A program made the translations under genes and the position numbers. From Acidobacteriaceae bacterium dw_441 (GTDB lineage Bacteria; Acidobacteriota; Terriglobia; Terriglobales; Acidobacteriaceae), in NCBI GenBank assembly GCA_018449715.1, contig JAAVVA010000002.1:62001-126000 (forward strand): a stretch of DNA of 64,000 nt, read 5' to 3'. Below, piece by piece: positions 25,168-34,174 of this stretch. Position 1 is the stretch's first letter. Each line of letters starts with the position of its first letter. Under the pieces are notes generated by a model. The model did not search any database, was not told the origin of the DNA, and worked only from the letters and a program-made list of their open reading frames with translations.

Positions 25168-25585
25168 GTTGCCGTTGATGGAATCGAATTAGCTCCATAG
25201 AACTATTCTCCCGATGGAACTGTAGCACGCAACCTGCTCCGGTGAACACATTTCATCCGAAGAACGGTATCTGCTCCCCAGCCAGGTACCCTATCGGCCA
25301 CAGAGACAGGAAGTTCTTGAAACAACCATCAGGAACTCGTCTTTCGAATCATGCAAGCAGCTTTTCGTCGTACGCCGGGTTTGGTGGCTGCGTCTTGCGG
25401 GTTTGGCGCCGCCCATCCACAGGGATGAAGAACGAGGCCGCGGAACAGGTGGCAGCATCAGCTGAATCGAGTAACACCCAACTTGCACCGGGCTAAAACA
25501 ACGCCCATCATGGAGTGCGGATGGAAGGGTGGCGACAGATGATCCGGAGCAACACCAGATAGTCACCCCACAGTCGAGGAGGACC
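25168..25585. other. gene-free stretch
   Basis: About 420 nt between the terminator and the methyltransferase gene. Only shadow frames are present. It should hold the methyltransferase promoter; no repeat or relic was recognised. Confidence 0.35.
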
Positions 25586-26347
25586 ATGAGTACGGACACC
25601 GCGGGATTCTACGATGATTTGGCGGAACACTATCATTTGATCTTTGAGGATTGGGGTCGTTCGATTGAACGACAGGCAGGTGCGCTCGGGCCGTTGCTCG
25701 AAAATAAGCTGGCTCGAGGCCCTCTAAAGATACTTGACTGTGCTTGTGGGATCGGCACACAAGCCATCGGGATTGCACAACGCGGTCATACGGTCGTTGC
25801 CTCCGATCTGAGCAAGGCGGCAGTAAGGCGAGCTGCCCGTGAAGCGCGCAAATTGGGCTTGGATATCAAATTCCATGTGGCCGACATGCGAGATCTCTCC
25901 GTCCTGCCCAAGTCGGATTTCGACGCAGTACTGGTTGGGGATAATTCTCTGCCTCATCTGTTGTCCGATGAGGATTTGAGCCAGGCGCTAGAGAATATTT
26001 CCATTCGACTAAAGCCCGGAGGTGTCCTGCTCGCCACGATTCGCGACTATGACAGCCTGCTATCCACCCGTCCATCCTTTCAAGGCCCCACTTTTTATTC
26101 AGAGAATGAGACTCGGCGCATTGTTCATCAGGTGTGGGACTGGGATGGGAACCAATACGAAGTTCATCTATACCTAACCTGGAACTCAGCCTCACTCTGG
26201 ACAAGCAAGCATTATGCGTCTCGATATCGCGCCATAACGCGCGCCGAGCTTACCCAGGGTCTTGAATCACACGGCTTCAAAGAAATCGAATGGCTGATGC
26301 CAGAAGCGACAACGTTCTATCAACCGATCGTGCTCGCCCGCAAATAA
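25586..26347 (+). CDS. SAM-dependent methyltransferase (class I)
   Basis: 253 residues from ATG 25586 (CGAGGAGG upstream). Motif I is ILDCACGIGTQAIGIAQRG, the acidic residue at the end of strand 2 is in VVASDLS, motif II region is VADMRDL, and SDFDAVLVGDNSLPHLL precedes LKPGGVLLATIRDYD. The arrangement resembles small-molecule N-methyltransferases such as glycine/sarcosine methyltransferases, but the substrate cannot be assigned. No operon partner is present. Confidence 0.85.
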   Translation: MSTDTAGFYDDLAEHYHLIFEDWGRSIERQAGALGPLLENKLARGPLKILDCACGIGTQAIGIAQRGHTVVASDLSKAAVRRAAREARKLGLDIKFHVADMRDLSVLPKSDFDAVLVGDNSLPHLLSDEDLSQALENISIRLKPGGVLLATIRDYDSLLSTRPSFQGPTFYSENETRRIVHQVWDWDGNQYEVHLYLTWNSASLWTSKHYASRYRAITRAELTQGLESHGFKEIEWLMPEATTFYQPIVLARK

Positions 26348-26640
26348 GACAAATCTGCGACTGAATCGACTTGACACGGGCGGGCCTACTCATGAAAGTC
26401 ATTGGGTGCCACGCTCCTGCGGATAACTCATGTGAAGCTTAGGCTCTGCGGAAGGCGAAATATCGAGCGACTCCACATGCACGGCCAGCAGAACAAGAGA
26501 GGCTGGCATAGTGAAAGACGCAGGGAGCGCTGCTGAAATCGGTGCTAACATGACGCCACAAGTGCTCTCCTGACTAAGGTTCAGGATTGTTCGAACGGAA
26601 GCAGTCAGGAAGATAATCCTCAGCTGTCAAGGGGTCCTCC
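26348..26640. other. gene-free stretch
   Basis: No gene, repeat or RNA was recognised in these 293 nt between the methyltransferase and the lipoprotein gene. Confidence 0.35.
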
Positions 26641-27276
26641 GTGCGCTATCCCCTAACCGCATTGCGCGTCTGCGTCGTTCTATTGGCATCCGGCTGCCAT
26701 AGTGCCAAGAGCCCGAATACCTCCAACTTTACCAAGGCGATCAATCAATATCTCGATAAGAACGGCGGGGAGTGTATCTCTCCCTTAAGGCCGCTTCCGA
26801 TAGACATTCCGGTCGCGGACCTTGCACAGACCAGCGCAATCATGGCTCAGCTCTCTGCTCTGGAAAAGTCCGGCTTGGTCGCAGGAAAGACCATGACGGT
26901 AGTTCCGCAGACGCCGTTGAATCCCTTTTCAATCTCTCGCCCTGCTCCTCAACCAGTGAAGCGGTATGATGCAACGCCGGAGGGCAACCGATATTTACGT
27001 TCGTATTTCACTTCGATTGGACGTGCGGAGGGATTCTGTTATGGCGTTCGTCAGGTTGCATCGATCGTGAAGTGGGACGAACCTGTAACTCAGGGCGGGT
27101 ACGCCATTACGAGTGTTACTTATACGCATAAGATCGACAGGCTAGCCGATTGGGCCAAGTCGCCGGAGATGCAGCAGGCTTTTCCCCTGCTCAAGAGCTC
27201 GTTCGGTCTGGTAGGGACCGAGCAGAGGGCCACTCTGCACCCGACCAATCAGGGCTGGGAGGTGGATGGCTTCTAG
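26641..27276 (+). CDS. putative lipoprotein of unknown function
   Basis: 211 residues starting with GTG. The N-terminus (MRYPLTALRVCVVLLASGC) has a lipobox-like end with Cys19 as the probable lipidated residue. The rest reads as a soluble, mixed alpha/beta domain (AIMAQLSALEKSGLVAGKTM, RYDATPEGNRYL, YGVRQVASIVKWDEP). It is the last + strand gene before the minus-strand conjugation module, with which it converges. No family was recognised. Confidence 0.6.
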   Translation: MRYPLTALRVCVVLLASGCHSAKSPNTSNFTKAINQYLDKNGGECISPLRPLPIDIPVADLAQTSAIMAQLSALEKSGLVAGKTMTVVPQTPLNPFSISRPAPQPVKRYDATPEGNRYLRSYFTSIGRAEGFCYGVRQVASIVKWDEPVTQGGYAITSVTYTHKIDRLADWAKSPEMQQAFPLLKSSFGLVGTEQRATLHPTNQGWEVDGF

Positions 27277-27311
27277 TCTCTACGGCGAGAGGACAGCCAA
27301 GTGGAGATAGA

Positions 27312-28220
27312 TCAGACCGACTTGCCAATTCTCTTCACATCATCGATCCGCCGTCTTCCGTCTCTTCTACTGATATACACGATCAGATCAATCGACCGCG
27401 ATGCGTCTTCCTCGGCCACACTAAGCTGAAGGTTAGGAGCACTGCGGATGGTGAGCCCCGCCAGACGGCGCAGGGCTTCATCCGCGCTGCTCGCGTGTAT
27501 CGTCGCCAGTGTTCCTCTGTGTCCAGTATTCATTGCATCGAGCAGCGTCCGGGCTTCAGGACCGCGCACCTCACCTACGATGATGCGATCGGGACGATGT
27601 CGGAGTACGGCTTTCAGAAGATCATCAAATGTTATGTCACTACGATGAGTATCGGTCTGGGATTCGGTCGAAACGATGTGAGGCTTGCGGATGTGCAGCT
27701 CCGCCGTATCCTCGATGAGAAGGATACGCTCATTCTCTGGAATGGCGTCAGCGAGCACTCCCAGAAGTGTCGACTTTCCACTGCCCGTTCCTCCAGAAAT
27801 AAGAATATTTTCACCGGTTCTAACGGCAGTCGTGAGCATCGTCCCCTGCTCTTCGGTCAGCATCTCCGAGCGTATCAGGTCGTCCAGTGTGTAACCGCGC
27901 GAGGAGAACCTTCGGATCGTGAGAAGTGGCCTGGGGTTGACGACCGGTGGAATCATCGCGGCCATGCGGCTGCCGTCGGGAAGCCGGAGATTCAGGATGG
28001 GAGAGTCGGCATCCAGCTTCTTTCCGAACCGGTTCGCTATCACTTCAAGACCGGTCAGTAATGCGCCATCGTCGAAGTGCAACTCGGGAAGATGACGTAT
28101 TGCTCCTTTCTCTTCGATCCAGATGGAATTATCGGGATTCACCATGATCTCGGTGATGGTCTTCGACTGAAGTAGTTGCTCAATCGGTTTAAGGAACGGG
28201 ATGATGACTTCAAAGCTCAC
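27312..28220 (-). CDS. virB11: VirB11/TrbB-type secretion ATPase
   Basis: 302 residues. The N-terminal domain (1-105) includes KTITEIMVNPDNSIWIEEKG. The ATPase domain has Walker A GGTGSGKST at about 139-147, the Asp box LLIEDTAEL, Walker B-like RPDRIIVGEVRGPEA, and the His box TGHRGTLATIHASSADEAL. It forms the hexameric motor at the cytoplasmic side of a type IV secretion channel. It is the last gene of the conjugation block, about 180 nt after virD4, with a large inverted repeat in between. Confidence 0.92.
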   Translation of the reverse strand: MSFEVIIPFLKPIEQLLQSKTITEIMVNPDNSIWIEEKGAIRHLPELHFDDGALLTGLEVIANRFGKKLDADSPILNLRLPDGSRMAAMIPPVVNPRPLLTIRRFSSRGYTLDDLIRSEMLTEEQGTMLTTAVRTGENILISGGTGSGKSTLLGVLADAIPENERILLIEDTAELHIRKPHIVSTESQTDTHRSDITFDDLLKAVLRHRPDRIIVGEVRGPEARTLLDAMNTGHRGTLATIHASSADEALRRLAGLTIRSAPNLQLSVAEEDASRSIDLIVYISRRDGRRRIDDVKRIGKSV

Positions 28221-28273
28221 TAATTATTCTCCTATGTGTCTATGTGAAAAATGAAAACGCACCGTCGCGGTCG

Positions 28274-28383
28274 CGGCGATGGGAATGTGTGGAATCGCAA
28301 AGCGATTTCCAAAGGCAGTGGGAAGGACTGGGAAACAACGCGACCGTTTTCCGGGCTTTCCACTGCCTGTCATTTCCATCGCC
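28274..28383. repeat. nested inverted repeat upstream of virB11
   Basis: The outer arms 28274-28286 and 28371-28383 pair with one mismatch (GGCGATGGGAATG against CATTTCCATCGCC). A middle arm AGGCAGTGG (28313-28321) pairs with CCACTGCCT (28360-28368). A small hairpin GGAATCGC/GCGATTTCC sits near 28291-28310. The whole 110 nt could fold into one branched structure, 54 nt before the virB11 start. Confidence 0.6.
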
Positions 28384-28400
28384 GATAGGGGTGCGTACTT

Positions 28401-30431
28401 CTATATCCGCTTTGGATCGAAGTCGATTTTTTCCTGTTCGAACCAGTTCATGGTGATGGGCAGGAAGTCCGGCTTGAGATAGCAGTACGTGGGCTGCAGC
28501 GGGCTGACGCCATCGAAGGCAACAACGATGGACTGCACATTCCTGAGATCGAAGAAGACCTTTTCCTCGAATACAGGCTCCTTCTGCTTCTGATACTGCT
28601 TGACTGCTGCCACGGAGCCTTTACTTGCGGACGTTCGGCCCGAGAGCCATCCGACATTGGCGTTGGTTGAGGTCTCCGAGAGCGTGTAGCCGATGCGTGT
28701 GCGATCTTCCTTTCCGCAGAGTTCGGACGCGTACCGTGCGGTTTCAGGATCGGAGGTCGTGAGGAACACTTTTGTACGAAATGCCTGCAGGAGCGTTTTC
28801 ACGCCCTCGTTCGGCAACGCGTCTTTCAGGCTGGCGACCGATTGGGTAGCCACGATGGGGATGCACTTCGGCTGCCGAGACAAACTCAGGTAGCGTTCGT
28901 CCCCGGTGGGATTATCGCCGCCGACTGTAGCGAAGTTCTGATACTCATCGCAGATGAAGACAGAGGCGCGATAGTGTTTGTCCGGTGCGGCATCCATCCT
29001 GGGGATGCGCAGGAGCATAGCCCGCTGGTAGTCGATCTTCATCATGGTGCCGATGGTCTTCGCGAGCGCCGGGTTCAGAGCTACGGGGAAGTTCAATCCG
29101 ACAACTTTGCCGGTTTCGATCAGTTCTTCAAACGGGCGCATGACGATGCCTTCAGGATCAGAGGCGCAGTGTTTGCCCTGATAGAGTTCCTTCGGCGGGC
29201 AGAAGACGCGGCGCACATCCGGGTCTGTCTCGAAGAGCGAGAGGAAGACAGCGATGCCCTGCACGATGGACGTCTTCACCTCAGAGCGGAAGAACTTCCA
29301 GTGCTCCCAGTACCAATACTGGACGCTGAGGAACCGCTCACGCGCAGCAGGATTGGACGGTTTGCGGGTGAAGATCAGGAACTCAATGGAGGTCTGCTCG
29401 GTGAGCGCAGCCTCCAGTTGTTCATCCCACGCCGCTATATATAGCTTGGCTTTTGGATTCCATTTGAATCCGAGAGGAGCGAGTTGTTCTTCCTCGCCGA
29501 GGTAGTCGTTCTTCTCGATACCGATGTAGTTGGCATTGCTGAACTGTGAGCCGACCTCAACCAGCATCTGTTCGAGACGCCCGGCGCTGATAACGGTCTG
29601 GAAGATGTCGACGAGCGTCACATATCCATCGCGGATACGATGCAGTAGGATCACGTAGCGGACCAGGTCTGTATAGGACTGCTGCCAGAAGGGCTCCTTC
29701 CCTTTGCCCCAGATCGACGTGATGATAGAGGCGATATTGAACGCCTGGGCATAAGCATCCAGCGTGTTGTTCAACGGGTTATAGCGGACCTTCCCGTCGA
29801 GAGATATCTCGATGTAGTCCTCTTCACGGTGGCACCACTTGAGAATGCGCTGGAGCTGTCGGCAGAGATCGCCTTTCACTTCAAGCACGATGCCGGAGAG
29901 CTTTCGCTCGGGATCATCAGCCTTATATGCGAAGAGCTGCCGCATTGCGGGGAGGATCAGTCCATAGGTCTTTCCCGAACCGATCGAACCGAAGGAAGCG
30001 ATGCCTGTGTAGAGGCCACGTTCAGGAATGGATAGCCACGACGGCAGAGCGCTCGCTCTCGGCAGCAGTCTGCTATGTACTTCACCGAGAATCAGGGATA
30101 GCTCTGTCCTCCTCCGCGGATCGGGATATGGCGGCAGCGCGCCGGGATGCAATTCCAGCTCGCTCTTATAGAGATGAACATACAGAAGCGAGAAACCCAT
30201 CGAGAAGAAGATGAAGGGCGTGGAATAGAGGAAGAATCTGTAACCCATCAACAGCCCATGCACGATCTGGGACCGCTGAAACTCGGTCAGGCGGAGCAAG
30301 GGATCGGCATTGTTGATCGGTAGCAGCGAATTCAGTACGATGCCGCAAGCCGCGCTCAAACCAATCGAGAGCAGGAAGCGATGTGCGACCAGTGGGCGGA
30401 TGATGCGTTGAACGCGTGGCGATGACCGCAT
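28401..30431 (-). CDS. virD4: type IV coupling protein (VirD4/TraG-like)
   Basis: 676 residues. Two N-terminal membrane helices (about 15-35 and 55-85, HRFLLSIGLSAACGIVLNSLL, FFLYSTPFIFFSMGFSLLYV) anchor it in the inner membrane. Walker A GSIGSGKTYG lies near 147-156, and the Walker B region is VFICDEYQNFATVGGDN, followed by PIVATQSVASLKDAL. It recruits the relaxosome to the secretion channel. The gene follows the ribbon-helix-helix gene by about 15 nt. The family is recognised by motifs, not by alignment. Confidence 0.9.
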   Translation of the reverse strand: MRSSPRVQRIIRPLVAHRFLLSIGLSAACGIVLNSLLPINNADPLLRLTEFQRSQIVHGLLMGYRFFLYSTPFIFFSMGFSLLYVHLYKSELELHPGALPPYPDPRRRTELSLILGEVHSRLLPRASALPSWLSIPERGLYTGIASFGSIGSGKTYGLILPAMRQLFAYKADDPERKLSGIVLEVKGDLCRQLQRILKWCHREEDYIEISLDGKVRYNPLNNTLDAYAQAFNIASIITSIWGKGKEPFWQQSYTDLVRYVILLHRIRDGYVTLVDIFQTVISAGRLEQMLVEVGSQFSNANYIGIEKNDYLGEEEQLAPLGFKWNPKAKLYIAAWDEQLEAALTEQTSIEFLIFTRKPSNPAARERFLSVQYWYWEHWKFFRSEVKTSIVQGIAVFLSLFETDPDVRRVFCPPKELYQGKHCASDPEGIVMRPFEELIETGKVVGLNFPVALNPALAKTIGTMMKIDYQRAMLLRIPRMDAAPDKHYRASVFICDEYQNFATVGGDNPTGDERYLSLSRQPKCIPIVATQSVASLKDALPNEGVKTLLQAFRTKVFLTTSDPETARYASELCGKEDRTRIGYTLSETSTNANVGWLSGRTSASKGSVAAVKQYQKQKEPVFEEKVFFDLRNVQSIVVAFDGVSPLQPTYCYLKPDFLPITMNWFEQEKIDFDPKRI

Positions 30432-30446
30432 GGACTATGACCTCCT

Positions 30447-30764
30447 TCATGCGTGAGTGGTATTGACAGATGTCGGCGTTTCCGGCTTCGCGGCCGTTGC
30501 TGATGCTGGTTTGACCATGGACGTAGCGGGTTTCGTGCTATCGGTGTTTCGCGGCGGATTCGCAGCGACGCTTGCCTTGTATTTCAGGAAGTCTTCTTCC
30601 TGCGCGATGGCGAAACGCAGGAGCTCGTTGATGACATACTGCGTTTCGTTGTTCGACCAGTTCGCCATCAGCTCGATATCGTCAGCAATGGTCTGGTCGA
30701 TGGAAGATTGCAGCTTGGCGCGGCGGATGCGGCTCACTCCGTGTTGTAGTTTCAGTCTGCTCAT
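30447..30764 (-). CDS. ribbon-helix-helix-like accessory protein
   Basis: 105 residues from ATG 30764 (AGGAG 7 nt upstream). Residues about 18-60 fit a ribbon-helix-helix DNA-binding fold (LQSSIDQTIADDIELMANWSN, ETQYVINELLRFAIAQEEDF). A Pro/Ala/Thr-rich tail (about 65-105) is disordered. It lies directly upstream of the coupling protein gene and 160 nt from a large inverted repeat. RHH proteins at this position are commonly relaxosome accessory factors that bind oriT. That role here is inference. Confidence 0.65.
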   Translation of the reverse strand: MSRLKLQHGVSRIRRAKLQSSIDQTIADDIELMANWSNNETQYVINELLRFAIAQEEDFLKYKASVAANPPRNTDSTKPATSMVKPASATAAKPETPTSVNTTHA

Positions 30765-30922
30765 GAGCATCTCCTATGGATGAGTTGAGAATCAGTGCTG
30801 TATTGCTGGCGGATGCGAACGGTATCAGCGAACGATCCGGATTTGATCTGTTTGGTATCCAGCGCAGATGAGATGAGGATCAGCAAAATATCTGCGACAG
30901 ATACGAGGTGTATCGAAGGGGA

Positions 30923-30995
30923 CCGAGGGGGAGCGACCAGCGCGGCGTCAAGCCGTCGCGTCAACCCCGCAGGGGTGGGGTCGCTCCCCCCTCGG
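30923..30995. repeat. long inverted repeat, candidate oriT
   Basis: CCGAGGGGGAGCGACC (30923-30938) pairs with GGTCGCTCCCCCCTCGG (30979-30995) with one bulged base. Inside are CGCGGC/GCCGTCGCG and ACCCC/GGGGT hairpins, so the region could form a branched structure. It sits between the RHH protein gene and the gene at 31003. It could be an origin of transfer or a strong terminator; no T-run follows, which favours the former. Confidence 0.5.
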
Positions 30996-31002
30996 CACCT
31001 AC

Positions 31003-32073
31003 TTATCCCTCATCACCTCCTTCGCTAAATAGTTGTTCCTGCATAACTTCCGCACGACGAACTGGTTTACGAATAGACCGCACCCTAGACCCAAGCTCCG
31101 GCTTAGACTGGCTCTCGAATTTGAAGTGATGGAGCGGATAACTGTACGGAAGAACAACGGCAGTGAACTTCCTGCGCTGGCCCATCTGCTCGAACTGCTG
31201 CCGGACGCGGTGGGCGTTGGCTGTTCCCGACGCCAGGAGTGCCTGATGTTCTGGACGGGTATAGAGACTGTCGCCCTCGCGGAGCAGGGCGAGATCGCGC
31301 AGAGTGAGCGCCGACTTCCTGGAGTCGGCAACCTCACGTGCGCGAAGATAATCGAGGAGGTGGTCGACGCCGCGAGGAGTCAGCGGTGTTGTGCCCCGCG
31401 CTTGCTCGTCCCCACACTGCGCGGCAAAGAGTCTCGATGCACGGTCGAAGTCACTCCTCGAGTCGGCGAGGTAAAGCAGCTCAAAGCCGGGAAGAGTTTG
31501 GAAAAGCGGAGCGTACCGGTCAAGAAAATGCTCGAAGCCACTTGCAGAGAGTGCGCCCTCGTCGATATAGCTGAACGAAATACCTCCATCCTTATTAAGG
31601 AGGAGCGGAAACTCCTCGGCGAAGACCACACCCCGAGTCTGCGGGAACAGAGATTCGTTGAGACCGTGGACGCCGGTGAAATACTCAACCTTCGATTCGC
31701 GGGTATTGAGCAGCGTCTCGCCGAGATGGTCGAGGACGAAGTCCAAAACCATGAGGCGGGACTTGATGGTGGCGTCGCTTTTCAGCCGGCGATGGTGCGA
31801 AGCGCCGTGTCCGGCAGCCGCATACACCTCGGTCGAGGTGAGGTGATAGACAAAGCGAGCCTGGCCGCAGGCGATGCTTTGGATGTGGCCGAGTGCGGAG
31901 GCCCGGCGCAGGAACTGCGCGGCCAACGCGCCACGGCCACGTTCAATAAAGCGTAGATACTGGCGGCGAAGAAAATATCCCGAGTGCAGGGCGGCGAGAT
32001 ACAGGAACGCGGCCTCGCGTTCCGTGTAGCCAACCACCTGCAAGACCGGGATGGGATCGTAAGCGAGAGTCAT
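31003..32073 (-). CDS. hypothetical protein of conjugation/replication module
   Basis: 356 residues, soluble. The N-terminal third looks like a winged helix (TEREAAFLYLAALHSGYFLRRQYLRF, LGHIQSI, RFVYHLTSTEVYAAAG). The middle has beta-rich features (EYFTGVHGLNESLFPQTRGVVFAEEFPLLL, GISFSYIDEGALSASGFEHFLDRY). The C-terminus is basic. ATGA overlap with the upstream replication-relaxation gene makes them a translational pair. No relaxase HxH motif was seen. Function unknown; a role in element replication or DNA processing is likely from context. Confidence 0.6.
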   Translation of the reverse strand: MTLAYDPIPVLQVVGYTEREAAFLYLAALHSGYFLRRQYLRFIERGRGALAAQFLRRASALGHIQSIACGQARFVYHLTSTEVYAAAGHGASHHRRLKSDATIKSRLMVLDFVLDHLGETLLNTRESKVEYFTGVHGLNESLFPQTRGVVFAEEFPLLLNKDGGISFSYIDEGALSASGFEHFLDRYAPLFQTLPGFELLYLADSRSDFDRASRLFAAQCGDEQARGTTPLTPRGVDHLLDYLRAREVADSRKSALTLRDLALLREGDSLYTRPEHQALLASGTANAHRVRQQFEQMGQRRKFTAVVLPYSYPLHHFKFESQSKPELGSRVRSIRKPVRRAEVMQEQLFSEGGDEG

Positions 32074-33134
32074 AGATCGAAGATGTCCCGCATCATCTGG
32101 TGTTCGTCCTCGATCTTGGCCGTAATGCTAGAGCGGTCCGAACCGGAGGCGTAGTTGCGGAAGCCTGCCTGCGCCTTGGCGCGCAGGTGCCCGCGACGGT
32201 AGGCCGCGGTCAGCACTTCGATGTCCTCATGTCCGCCAGTCCGAGACCCCTGATCCGGTTCCTGGCTCTGGGCCTCATCATGCTTACGATCGAACTCAAT
32301 CCTGGCATCGGGGATCTGGATGCCGCCGTCAACGAACGGGAGGGAGTGTTTGGCAGCGACCTCTCGTTTGATGTCGGCCATCTCACGTTTCGGGTCGGCT
32401 TTGCGCGCGCGATAGATGTCCTTCTGGACATCGGCCTTGATCTCAAAGTCGAGCTTCACGCGGAGGTTGCTGCCGCCATCCCGCTCGATGCGCTGGGCCG
32501 CATCACGATAGGCTCGATAGATGAGCGAGTCGTGCTCCATCTCGCGCGGCTTTACGAAGCCGTAGTAGACGGTCTGCCCCCCCGGCACCTCGCCACTTTT
32601 CGTGAGCCACGCGCGACCGTCGCGGGTAAGCGTGGCGACCTCGACACGATCAATCTGGCGTCGGGTTCCATCGCGGCGAAGATTGATGTGGCGGGTCTCG
32701 ATCAGCCCCTTCGACTTGAGGTAACGCAGGTCCTCATCGAGCTTTCGCTGCTTTCCTTCGTAGATCGTATCGGCGAGGTCGCGGGTGCGGACGACACGGA
32801 AGCGCCCGACCTCCAGCATAACTTTGCGCTCCTCGGGGCGAAGCTGCATGCCAATGGTCTGCGACGGGATGCGGTCGCGCCGGGTTCGCCGTGGGTCTCC
32901 ACCTTCGCGCGGGTCTCTGACCCGGCGCGGGGGGGTGGAGACTTCGCGGTCACGTTCCGGACGCCTGGAGGGCGCGGAGCGAGGAGGGGCTTGGTTCGCG
33001 CGCCCTTGCGTTGCATGTTCTTTGAGGGATTGGAGGTGACGCTGCACGGAGGTCGGTTCCTGCGTGCGCGGCACGTTCGTCTGGGGAGGAGTCTCCCTTC
33101 TGCGCGGCTGGTCATGGGGAATATCGATCCTCAT
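32070..33134 (-). CDS. replication-relaxation family-like protein
   Basis: 354 residues. The first 90 are Arg/Pro-rich and disordered (SRRPERDREVSTPPRRVRDPREG). A winged-helix region follows near 95-190 (MLEVGRFRVVRTRDLADTIYEGKQRKLDEDLRYLKSKGLIETR, LTRDGRAWLTKSG), then YGFVKPREMEHDSLIYRAYRDAAQRIERDGG, resembling the replication-relaxation protein family of plasmids and ICEs. It overlaps the next gene (ATGA) and the 33131 gene by 4 nt. In the absence of a canonical relaxase, this pair may be the DNA-processing unit (inference). Confidence 0.65.
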   Translation of the reverse strand: MRIDIPHDQPRRRETPPQTNVPRTQEPTSVQRHLQSLKEHATQGRANQAPPRSAPSRRPERDREVSTPPRRVRDPREGGDPRRTRRDRIPSQTIGMQLRPEERKVMLEVGRFRVVRTRDLADTIYEGKQRKLDEDLRYLKSKGLIETRHINLRRDGTRRQIDRVEVATLTRDGRAWLTKSGEVPGGQTVYYGFVKPREMEHDSLIYRAYRDAAQRIERDGGSNLRVKLDFEIKADVQKDIYRARKADPKREMADIKREVAAKHSLPFVDGGIQIPDARIEFDRKHDEAQSQEPDQGSRTGGHEDIEVLTAAYRRGHLRAKAQAGFRNYASGSDRSSITAKIEDEHQMMRDIFDL

Positions 33135-33409
33135 CCTTGTTCTCCTTCAGAGGTGTCGTGCTCGCCGGGAGGAGAAGCAAAATCGATCGATGTCTGTTCC
33201 GTCTTGCGTCCCTGCTTTTTCTTAGGGCTGTTGGCGGTCGGAGGGGCGACGACGTCGGCCTTCGGCTTGTTTCCGATAACGCGACGAACCTCATAGTCGT
33301 CCGCGCGAGTGAACTGATCCATTTGTTTCTCGGCTTGTTCACGAAGTGCGCGGATCTTCGCGACGAGGTCATGTGTGCGATCCAATGGAGAGTCCTCCTC
33401 GGTGTGCAT
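33131..33409 (-). CDS. small hypothetical protein
   Basis: 92 residues. A short helical N-terminal half (LVAKIRALREQAEKQMDQF, DDYEVRRVIGN) is followed by a basic, low-complexity tail. It overlaps the next gene by 4 nt and follows the membrane protein gene by 2 nt, so it belongs to the transfer operon. No family was recognised. Confidence 0.55.
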   Translation of the reverse strand: MHTEEDSPLDRTHDLVAKIRALREQAEKQMDQFTRADDYEVRRVIGNKPKADVVAPPTANSPKKKQGRKTEQTSIDFASPPGEHDTSEGEQG

Positions 33410-33411
33410 GG

Positions 33412-33720
33412 CTAGAGTTGTTCCTCCTGGTCACTGAATCGGGACAGTATCTCCGCCGACAATTCGCTTTTGCCGGTGTGAATCTCCTGGTCGAAGTGCT
33501 TGAGCTTGCGCCCTGTGTCGCGGAGGAAGAACTTGCGCTCGATCCAGATGGTCAGGCCAAGCAGGTTCGTGAAGAGCAGAGCGCAGTAAAGCGCGATGGT
33601 CTTCAGGTAGGCGTGCAGGATGAGGGCACGCCACGACGTGAGAAACACGAACTCGCGCGACATCCAGAAGATGAGCGCGAGAAAGAACAGGGTCGCGACG
33701 AAGACGGCATTGGCGATCAT
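33412..33720 (-). CDS. small inner-membrane protein
   Basis: 102 residues from ATG 33720; ATG 33726 adds two. Two hydrophobic helices (about 4-22 IANAVFVATLFFLALIFW and 30-58 LILHAYLKTIALYCALLFTN) precede a charged cytoplasmic tail (RKFFLRDTGRKLKHFDQEIHTG). Function unknown; it lies in the transfer operon between an SSB-like gene and a small hypothetical gene. Confidence 0.55.
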   Translation of the reverse strand: MIANAVFVATLFFLALIFWMSREFVFLTSWRALILHAYLKTIALYCALLFTNLLGLTIWIERKFFLRDTGRKLKHFDQEIHTGKSELSAEILSRFSDQEEQL

Positions 33721-33808
33721 GGGCATCCTTTCCGCCGCTATGAAAGAGCGGCACGATCAGAACAAGAGCGGAGAGGCAGACCTCTCCGCGAAAAGCGTGA
33801 AGCAGAGA

Positions 33809-34174
33809 TCAGATCGCTGTGCTGGCGGCCGGGGCATTCACCTCGCACACGTGAGTCGCGCAGACTTTGATCCCGGCCACTCGCATCACATGCGGGTCGC
33901 GGCTCCATACCACCGGGCCGTCCTCCTCACACAAACACAGCTCACCCTCGACCTCGATGTAGTCACCCTCTTTCATGTGGCTGTGGGCGCCGGAGTAGTC
34001 TGGGCCGAAACAAACAACGGGGACTTGCGTGGTTCTGGCGACGCGCAGGCCAGTCGGCTTGTCCGATATCACGGATTCAATCAGGAGCGCGAGGACAACG
34101 TAGGGTTCGCCGGATACCTCGACATCTCTGCCGAGGTATCCACGAAGTGTTACTGTTTGCCTGGTGAGGTTCAT
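33809..34174 (-). CDS. SSB-like OB-fold protein 3 (divergent)
   Basis: 121 residues. The OB-fold pattern of single-strand DNA-binding proteins is visible (TVTLRGYLGRDVEVSG, VPVVCFGPDY, MKEGDYIEVEGELCLCEE). The typical Trp/Phe DNA-contact residues and the acidic C-terminal tip are weak or missing. Its start overlaps the stop of the second SSB-like gene (ATGA). It is the shortest and most divergent of three consecutive paralogues. Confidence 0.7.
   Translation of the reverse strand: MNLTRQTVTLRGYLGRDVEVSGEPYVVLALLIESVISDKPTGLRVARTTQVPVVCFGPDYSGAHSHMKEGDYIEVEGELCLCEEDGPVVWSRDPHVMRVAGIKVCATHVCEVNAPAASTAI

Noticed and set aside
26570..26610. possible left copy of the tRNA-Val 3' end
   Set aside because: Only a short TTCGAAC-type match, with no extended identity to the tRNA T-arm and acceptor.
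31033..31956. 307-residue + strand frame opposite the 31003 gene
   Set aside because: Antisense shadow. The minus-strand gene is translationally coupled to its neighbour.
32100..33296. 398-residue + strand frame opposite the replication-relaxation gene
   Set aside because: Antisense shadow of a highly charged Arg/Pro-rich gene; no domain was recognised.
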